A stretch of DNA of 64,000 bases from Amorphophallus konjac (taxonomy: Eukaryota > Streptophyta > Magnoliopsida > Alismatales > Araceae), in NCBI GenBank assembly GCA_022559845.1, contig CM040123.1, forward strand, positions 301,494,642-301,558,641, read 5' to 3'. The position numbers and the translations under genes were made by a program. The notes beneath the pieces were generated by a model, which saw only the letters and a list, made by a program, of their open reading frames with translations, was not told the DNA's origin and searched no databases. Below are positions 56,958 to 64,000 of the stretch, in pieces; within the stretch, counting starts at the first letter, position 1, and each line of letters opens with the position of its first letter.

Positions 56958-57959
56958 ACTCATTGCTAGTCCCTTAGCAATGTAAACAATTAGAAAATTA
57001 GGACTAGCAAACACTCATGTGTCATAGTTCATGGCAAGAACATTAGGCGTAATGATTTAGACTTTGGAGTATTACAAGTTCAAGTAGAATATATTCGGTA
57101 CAAATTCCATCAGTCCATGTGTTTAGACCTTTCCTCAGGATACACTCAAAATTAAATATATCTTTGTGTATGAGTGATATAACTTGACTAATGACTACCA
57201 AACAGTCTAGATGAATGAGTCTTCTACCTTTCACTTAAAGATGATTTTTTATTCTGCCCACATCTTGAATTAAGCTTCTCGAATTACAGGTAGCTTCACT
57301 CTGCCTGTTTATTCTCTTTTTTTTTGACACACGGTGCTGCACATCCCTTTGCCGTTTGACGCGAACCTCAACTCTTGCCTTAGGAGAAGCAGGCCCGGTT
57401 ACTAAGTTCAGGGGCATTTTCCATGTATTATTTTTTTTCTTTTTTTTTTGGCAGGTAGCTTTTTCCTCACGATTACTTTCACCGAATGGGCATAATATCC
57501 ATCATCACCTAAGTGTCCAGCAAAATTCCCATCATCCTAATGTTTGTCATCCACCAATCTTGTTATTGTGCAATTGTGTGCAAGTTCAATAGAATTTTCA
57601 AGTGTATTCTGAGGAAGACTAAAGACATAACCAATTAATTCATCCCTTTAACTTGCAACTTTCACGAGTAAGACTCTAAGTCCTATCATTTTAAGAAAAG
57701 TTTCTCATCATGAAATATGAACATGAAACACTTGTTAGAGATGTGATGAAATGTTGTAATTATTTTGAGAAAATTAGAGCTCAAGCTACCCCCCAACTTA
57801 GGTGACATTGTCCCTAATGACATGAATAAGATATAAAGCCATAAAAAGTAGAGGGAAGGATAGATACGACCTGAGAGAGAGATGCCGTCGTCAAAGAAAT
57901 ATTACTCCATGCTCCATGCTCCGTAAACAAAAGGAGAAAATCAATCACAATTTTTTTTT
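56958..57959. other. 3' non-coding region of V
   Basis: No env-like or other ORF. A second G-run, minus CTAAGTTGGGGGG at about 57788-57800, preceded by GGACAATGTCAC, looks like an internal polypurine tract just after pol. Confidence 0.5.
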
Positions 57960-59400
57960 TTGAAAAGAGACAGGATAATTGGGTTGCCTCCCAAGAAGCG
58001 CTAAGTTTAACGTCTTCAGCCAGACGCAATGTAGCTCACAATGGGTCACTCAGCCTGAGAGAGTCCTCCTGCAGCATTGGAAGATTTTCAATGTAAGGTT
58101 TCAAACGTTGACCATTGACAGTGAAAGTTTGACCAGTTTTAGGATCAAGAATTGTTATTACACCATGGTCAGATATTTTAACTACCACATATGGTCCATC
58201 CCATCGGGATTTCATATTGCTAGGGAATAATCACAGTCTAGAGTTAAAAAGCCAGACCTTTTGGTTGATTTGAAAAGTTTTTCATGAAATGTGTTTATCA
58301 TGGAATGCTTTAGTCTGGGCTTTATAAATCCTAGAGTTCTCATAGGCCTCATTGCGAAGTTCCTCTAACTCATTCAGTTGAAGGGCTCTATGAGAACTAG
58401 CCTGTGCTGAATCAAGATTGAATTGCTTGATTGTCCAATAGGCCCTATGTTCCAATTCGACTGGCAAATGACATGGCTTTCCAAAAATGAGCCTATAAGG
58501 GGACATGCCAATGAGAGTTTTGTAGGCAGTCCAATAGGCCCATAAAGCATCATCTAATCTTTCTGACCAATCTTTTCTATCCGGCCTAACAGACTTTTGT
58601 AAAATATTCTTGATCTCCCTATTAGAAACCTCCACCTGGCCACTAGTCTGGGGATGGTAGGGGGTAGCAATCTTATGTTTTATCCCATACTTCCTAAGCA
58701 AAGTCCGAAATTGAGAATGGATGAAATGTGAACCCCCATCACTAATGATAGCCCTAGGACACCCAAACCGAGAGAAAATGTTCTTACGAACAAATTTTAT
58801 GACAATTTTGTGATCATTAGTCCTTGTGGCTATAGGTTCTATCCACTTAGACACGTAATCCACCGCCACCAAAATGTACTCATAACCAAAAGATGGTGGA
58901 AACGGTCCCATGAAGTCAATTCCCCATACATCAAAAATTTTCACAACCAGGATAGGGTTTAAAGGCATCATGTCCCTTCGTGACAAGTTTCCTACAGCCT
59001 GACAGCGCTCACAAGATTTGCAAAATATGAATGCATCTTTGAATAATGTTGGCCAGTAGAACCCACTCTGCAAAACCTTGGCTGCTGTTTTCTTACCTGA
59101 AAAATGTCCCCCACAAGATAAGGTGTGACAAAATGTCAGAATGCTATGTTGCTCACTCTCAGGGACACACCTCCGAATGATTTGGTCTGGTCCTAAATGG
59201 AATAACTCAGGGTCTTCCCAAAAGAAGTACTTGAGTTTAGCAAAGAAACGATCTTTTTCTTGTTTGGACCATCCTTCAGGAATTTTTTTCACAACTAAGT
59301 AATTTACAATGTGCGCATACCATGGGGATGAAATGTGGCATACACTAAGGAGGTGCTCATCTGGAAATGAGTCCTGTAAGGGTTTGGTGTCTGATGTTAT
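57960..59400 (-). pseudogene. V integrase
   Basis: HHCC module ([19 protein letters not shown], then CKSCERCQ), DDE core ([34 protein letters not shown]), [11 protein letters not shown], and the C-terminal barrel (SRWDGPYVVVKI, TVNGQRLKPY) near 58090-58220. Stops: TGA at 58282-58284 before the barrel, another about 40 bp further on, and TGA at 58036-58038 before a short conserved tail. Athila integrase lacks a chromodomain, and none is seen. Confidence 0.85.
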
Positions 59401-59403
59401 AAT

Positions 59404-61041
59404 TCAGGACAAGTGATCTGCAACAACATTTTCACTTCTTTTTTTATCCCGAATTTCCAAATCGAACTCCTGTAGTAAAAGGATCCATCTAATCAACCTT
59501 GGTTTGGCATCTTTTTTAGACAGCAGGTGTCTAAGGGCTGAGTGGTCAGAAAACACAATGACTTTGGCCCCTAGCAGATAGGATCGAAACTTTTCAAGAG
59601 GAAAGACAACGGCAAGTAACTTCTTTTCTGTTGTGGTGTACCTAAGTTGGGCATCAGCGATTGTGCGGCTCGCATAGAAATCACCACAGGCTTTTTGTCT
59701 ACCCTTTGTCCCAAAACAGCACCTAAAGTATAATCTGAGGCATCACACATAATTTCAAAAGGCAATGACCAATTGGGAGTTTGCAATATTGGGGCATCGG
59801 TCAATGCCATTTTCAATGATTCAAAAGCCTCAAGACATGATAGGTCAAAATGGAATGGGACTTCCTTAGCCAGCAGATTAGTGAGAGGTCTAGAAACTTT
59901 GGAGAAGTCTTGGATGAACCGGCGATAGAAGCCGGCATGACCCAGGAATGATCGGATTTGTTTTACTGGGGTGGGTGGTGGCAGTTTGGCAATGAGCTCA
60001 ACCTTGGCTTTATCTACCTCAATTCCTCTTGCCGACACTATATGTCCCAGAACAATGCCTTCTTTAACCATGAAATGGCTCTTTTCCCAACTGAGGACAA
60101 GATTAGTATCAATGCATCTCTTCATTACTTTGGTTAAGTGATCAAGGCAGGAATCAAATGTGTCCATAAAAATGGAGAAATCATCCATGAAAACTTCTAA
60201 AAAGTTGTCCACCATGTCAGAAAAAATTGCTAACATGCATCTTTGAAATGTTGCAGGCGCATTACATAATCCAAAGGGCATTCTCCGAAAAGCAAATGTT
60301 CCGTAGGGACATGTAAATGTGATTTTTTCGAAGATCTTCTGGGTAGATAGCCACTTGATTGTACCCAGAATACCCATCTAGAAAACAGAAGTATTTTTGC
60401 CCTGCTAATTTTTCCAAATTTTGGTCAATGAATGGGAGGGGAAAATGGTCCTTCTTTGTCATGGAGTTGAGCTTCCTATAATCAATGCAGACCCTCTATC
60501 CCGTGGTCAACCTAGTAGGTATCAACTCTTCTTGATCATTGGTGATCACAGTCAGTCCTGATTTCTTTGGGACTATTTGGGTTGGACTTATCCACTCACT
60601 ATCAGAAATTGGGTAGATGATACCGGCATCTAGCCACTTGACCACCTCATTTTTGACCACCTCCTTCATGTGTGGGTTTAATCTCCTCTGCATGTCTCTG
60701 CTTGGTTTTGCATTCTCCTCCATATAAATGTGGTGCTGACAAATGGATGGAGTAATCCCTTTAAGATCAGCGACAGACCAACCTATAGCCCCTTTATGAG
60801 ATTTAAGGACCTCAACTAGTTTCTCCTCACAGTTAGGTTCAAGGTCGCTTGCTATGATGACTGGCAAGGTTTGGTCTGGACCTAGGAATGCATACTTAAG
60901 GGAGGCCGGCAATGGTTTTAATTCAACCTGAGGAGGAAATTGTAAAGATGGCAGAGCTGGTTCATATTTAAGCTGAGACAAGGGTTCAACTGGGGGCCAC
61001 GTCCTAAGTTGAGTTGACAGGATGTCAACTTCTTCTCTCAT
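59404..61041 (-). pseudogene. V reverse transcriptase and RNase H
   Basis: Starts upstream with the linker (GAIGWSVADLKGITPSICQH). RT: EVVKWLDAGIIYPISDSEW, then TAG at 60496-60498, [24 protein letters not shown], a frameshift at the T6 run 60323-60328, RMPFGLCNAPATFQRC, FMDDFS (catalytic) and FLGHAGFYRRFI. RNase [16 protein letters not shown]; a second break near 59571-59690; then [11 protein letters not shown] and VVADHLS near 59404-59560. Confidence 0.85.
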
Positions 61042-61774
61042 TCTGATCCTACTATCCCTTCAATCTCCAATAACTCCTCAATGGTGTCAACAACATAGCA
61101 ATCTCCTTTTTGATCATGAAATTTGGATGCCTTAAAAATATTGATGCTAACTTTTTGGTCCCCAAAAGATATGTCCATAACTCCTGAAGCACAATCTATA
61201 TTAGCTCTAGCCGTGGCTAAAAATGGTCTACCCAAAATGATAGGAGTATGTTTGATTTCTTGGGGAGAAACCATGTCCAAAATAAGAAAGTCGGCAGGGA
61301 AGTAGCACTCATTCACTTTAACAATGACATCTCAATAAGGCCATTTGGAGTCTTGATTGATCTATCGGCGAGCTGGAGAATAATGGGTGTAGGCTTGAGC
61401 TCACCGATGTCAAACTGCTCATAGATGGAGGTGGGAAGTAAATTCACATTGGCTCCTAAATCAAGGAGAGCCTTATCAAAGGTCACACCCCTAATGTTGC
61501 AAGAGATAAGGGGCGCTCCAGGGTCCTTTAATTTCCTTGGAAGTTGGTTGAGGACTACGGCACTAACGTTCTCAGGAAGCCAAACCTTTTCCGGGGTCAC
61601 TCGTGGCTCCCGCCTAGGAGTGCACATTTCCTTCAAGAATCTAGCATAGGCTGGGACATGTTTAATGGCATCGAGGAGAGGGATGTTGATGTGTACTTGT
61701 TTGAAGAGCTCCATCATCTCCTCATTGTGGGCCAGTTGTTTCTTCTTGGGCTTTAAGGCATTGGGAAATGGCAC
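61038..61774 (-). pseudogene. V protease and pol start
   Basis: Begins MPFPNALKPKKKQLAHNEEM and LFKQVHINIPLLDAIKHV (the site where U is cut by X). The protease active site is ALLDLGANVNLLP, the Athila form of D-x-G. A one-base shift near 61330 separates it from LILDMVSPQEIKHTPIILG. Ends at 61038, overlapping the next frame by 4 bp. Confidence 0.82.
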
Positions 61775-61943
61775 TGTAGGTTGGTAAGTGCTAGGCCCTT
61801 CATCTAGTTTTCGCTTTCCCTTGACATCCTTTTCCTGGTTGGGTTCCTCTTCACTATCAAAAGATATTTCTGGGGCTGGATCAATGAAGTTGAAGTAGAC
61901 TCCTAGGGATCTTGGAGGACTTTACCACTTCTTAAGGCTGAAA
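61775..61943 (-). pseudogene. Degenerate V gag-pol junction
   Basis: Homologous to U codons around AISTLRSGKVLNDPY, but frameshifted near 61965 and carrying stops. Confidence 0.6.
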
Positions 61944-63701
61944 TTACTTTTTCATTTTCGAGTTGTAGGCCTTTTGTGGTACTTGGCCTGATGGGTGCTG
62001 AAGGAGAGGAGGAATTTGCTGGTTCATGGGGAAGTTTGGTTGTGGGAAGCCCGGGGGATTATTTCGTGGGTTGGCAATGGGCTGACTTGGCAGTTGGCCC
62101 ACTTCCCTTCTCATGGTGGCTTCAGCCAATTGGCCTAATTGGGTTTCCAACTTAGAGATAGTTTGCTGGTGGGCTTGAAGGGTCTGTTGGAAAGATTGAC
62201 TTTGGGCTTGAATGGTTTGTTGGAAGGATTGATTTTGGGCCAGAATTAGTTGTTGTAACTGATGGAATCGATCATCAGTTTGAGAGTCCCGGTGGTGATG
62301 CAGAGGAGGTTGATAGGTTTGTTGAGAATTGGAAGACTGCCCATAATTGGGCTGAGGAGGTTGGTATGGGGCCTGACCCTGGTTGAATCGGGGGAGTGGT
62401 TGTTGGGCTTGCGGTCCTCGACCATAAGCATTTCCTTGAAATGGTGGCTGAGTTTGGAATTGGTGTTGGATGGGTGATTTGCAGGCTTGAGACATAGAGG
62501 GGATGATGGGCTGATTGGAAGCTTGTTGATTTCTCCAATTGAAATTGGGGTGATTCCTCCAGCCCGGATTATAGGTGTTAGAAAATGGGTCATAGTTAGG
62601 CTTAGAGAACCCCTGGGCTGCTTGGACTTGCTCTTGTATAAAAGGTGGTAATTGGGCTGCTGTTGGACAATCGGACACATGATGGTCCGAGCTAGCACAT
62701 AAAACACACACCTCATGGTGTGTTAGGTCCGGGTATGGGTTGGACGTAGGTGGGATAGTGGTTTCTTGTTTGTTTTGGGTCAAGAGCTGGTCTAATTTGT
62801 GGGCTAGCATATCAACCTGTTCTAGCTTTTGGGCCATGATGTCCACCTTGTCCAGTTTTTGATGGATGAAATTCACATCCACTCTAGCTTCAGATTCCAC
62901 ACGATACATCCCGGCCCGTTTAGAGGGCCCAATGGTTCTCTCATATGAGGATAAGGAAACATGGTTGATTGAATTCTCGCTCAACATTTCAAATAAGGCA
63001 TAGGCCTCATCCTCACTCTTACTCATAAAGGCCCCTCCACATGATGCATCCACAATCTGCCTAACTTGATCATCTAGGCCCTCATAGAAAGCTTGCACTA
63101 TTTGCCATTTGGAAAGCCCATGATGTGGGCATTTTCTGAGGAGTTCCTTTAATCTCTCCCATGATTCATGTATTTGTTCATTTGGGAGTTGCGTGAATCC
63201 TGTGATTGCACGTCTCATGGTGTTGGTTCTACCGATGGGGTAGAATTTCTTAAGGAACTCATGTTGCATATCTGCCCATGTGCCAATAGGTTTCCCTAAG
63301 GTCCCTAGCCAGTATTTGGCTTTGTCCTTAAGTGAGAAAGAGAATAAGGTCAGGCGGAGAGCATCATCTGTGAAATTTTGAATTTTCACAGTGGAACAAA
63401 TTTCTAGAAATTCATCCATATGTTTATAGGGATCTTCATTGGTCTTCCCATAAAAGGATGGGAGCATCTGAATGGTGCTAGATTTGATCTCATAGTGCAA
63501 AGCAGGGACATTAGGCAGTTGGATACAAGTGGATGGCTGATAATTCGAAGGAATGAAATATTCCTTCATCTGTTTGGGCACCCCTAATTGGTGTTGTTCA
63601 GCCATAGGTTGGGTTTGATTTTGAGCCGGATTAAAAATGAATCGCTCAATCTCACTAATGGGCTCAACTAAGTCAAGGTGTTGAGATCTTCTCCCTTACA
63701 T
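61944..63701 (-). pseudogene. V gag, stop at codon 2
   Basis: The ATG at 63699-63701 matches the U gag start but is followed at once by TAA (63696-63698), where U has CAA. The next in-frame ATG is 63605 (MAEQHQLGVPKQ), from which 553 codons are open. Motifs: YEIKSSTIQMLPSFYG, LKDKAKYWLGTLG, KKFYPIGRTNTMRRAITGF, heptad repeats (KVDIMAQKLEQVDMLAHKL), CVLCASSDHHVSDC, and a Gln/Pro-rich tail with QSFQQTIQAQ repeats. Confidence 0.85.
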
Positions 63702-64000
63702 AAACCAAGGTTAAAGATGAGAGATGAGAGAATCGTTTTATGATATATATATATATTTTTAAAAAAAAATTTGTTTTGACTCAAATAAGGACGAAGAGAG
63801 ATAAGAAGCGATTTTTTTTCTTGTTTTCATTTTTATTTTTATTTTTTATATATTTTTTATGCAAACACAAACAAGTTATCACACAAATTACTTAATGCCC
63901 TAGATGTGACCTAGACCTACAAATTGGGTTTCACAAAATGGCTAACGTGAAACTTAAGTTCACCCTCAATATTTCCACCGGCCAGGTAAGGGGTGGGGTA
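63702..64000 (-). other. Leader upstream of V gag
   Basis: T/A-rich untranslated sequence. The primer site and 5' LTR are not reached. Confidence 0.55.

Larger units (their letters stand above)
55168..64000 (-). mobile_element. Element V: second Athila-type element, 5' LTR outside window
   Basis: Minus-strand Athila element inserted in Y gag. Parts from left are the 3' LTR (55168-56940), polypurine tract, about 1 kb without ORF, then pol (integrase, RNase H, RT, protease) and gag up to the right window edge. No env-like ORF. Many lesions. Gag homologous to U throughout. Confidence 0.9.

Overview
This is plant nuclear DNA made almost entirely of nested LTR retrotransposons. Ty3/gypsy elements of the Athila, chromovirus (Del/Tekay-like and Reina-like) and Tat/Retand-like types are present, plus an intact Cassandra TRIM carrying 5S-rRNA-like sequence. 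I recognise no host gene, tRNA or functional rRNA gene. The element mix fits an angiosperm; the GC-rich Tat-type antisense ORF leans towards a monocot or early-diverging lineage, but that is weak evidence. The species cannot be named from the sequence.

Layout from left to right (element letters are mine). X (1-3651, +) is the 3' end of a Tat/Retand-like element: a broken antisense ORF followed by a 3' LTR. It sits inside the pol start of Athila element U (3652-8647, -), which keeps its gag, primer site and 5' LTR. U in turn sits in the 3' end of a plus-strand gypsy element S (8648-9930). 9931-12417 is poorly resolved LTR-like sequence with a GGTCGGTGCA-type repeat array. 12418-13139 is Cassandra with two apparently identical LTRs and the target duplication AGGGC.

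A large gag-only minus-strand element, Y, spans about 13145-55167. Its 3' LTR ends at 14385 and its broken gag lies at 53869-55167. Between them lies about 7 kb of its own sequence that is only tandem arrays of small stem-loops, with no pol. Y is split by chromovirus T (18015-50528, -, target duplication GTCTT). T is itself split by W (21496-29937, -, TGGTA), Z (33262-44248, +, TTAAC) and a solo LTR (45321-47601, ATTGT). A second Athila element V (55168 to beyond 64000, -) interrupts the gag of Y.

Insertion order follows from the nesting and agrees with LTR divergence compared by eye: T several per cent, W about 1.5 per cent (roughly 41 differences), Z about 0.44 per cent (14 differences in 3188 bp), Cassandra none seen. 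All protein-coding copies of gag or pol carry nonsense or frameshift lesions.

The most unusual signals are these. (1) Several different tandem arrays inside Y share one nested-hairpin design whose stems change in a compensating way. (2) The LTR of Z carries about 20 dispersed 19-22-nt palindromes of ACGCC/GGCGT type resembling CACTA subterminal repeats, and the unrelated LTR of U carries similar units. (3) ACCGAC-containing repeats are dense in the T LTRs and at 10.4-11.2 kb. (4) W has an open 580-codon frame in place of most of pol.
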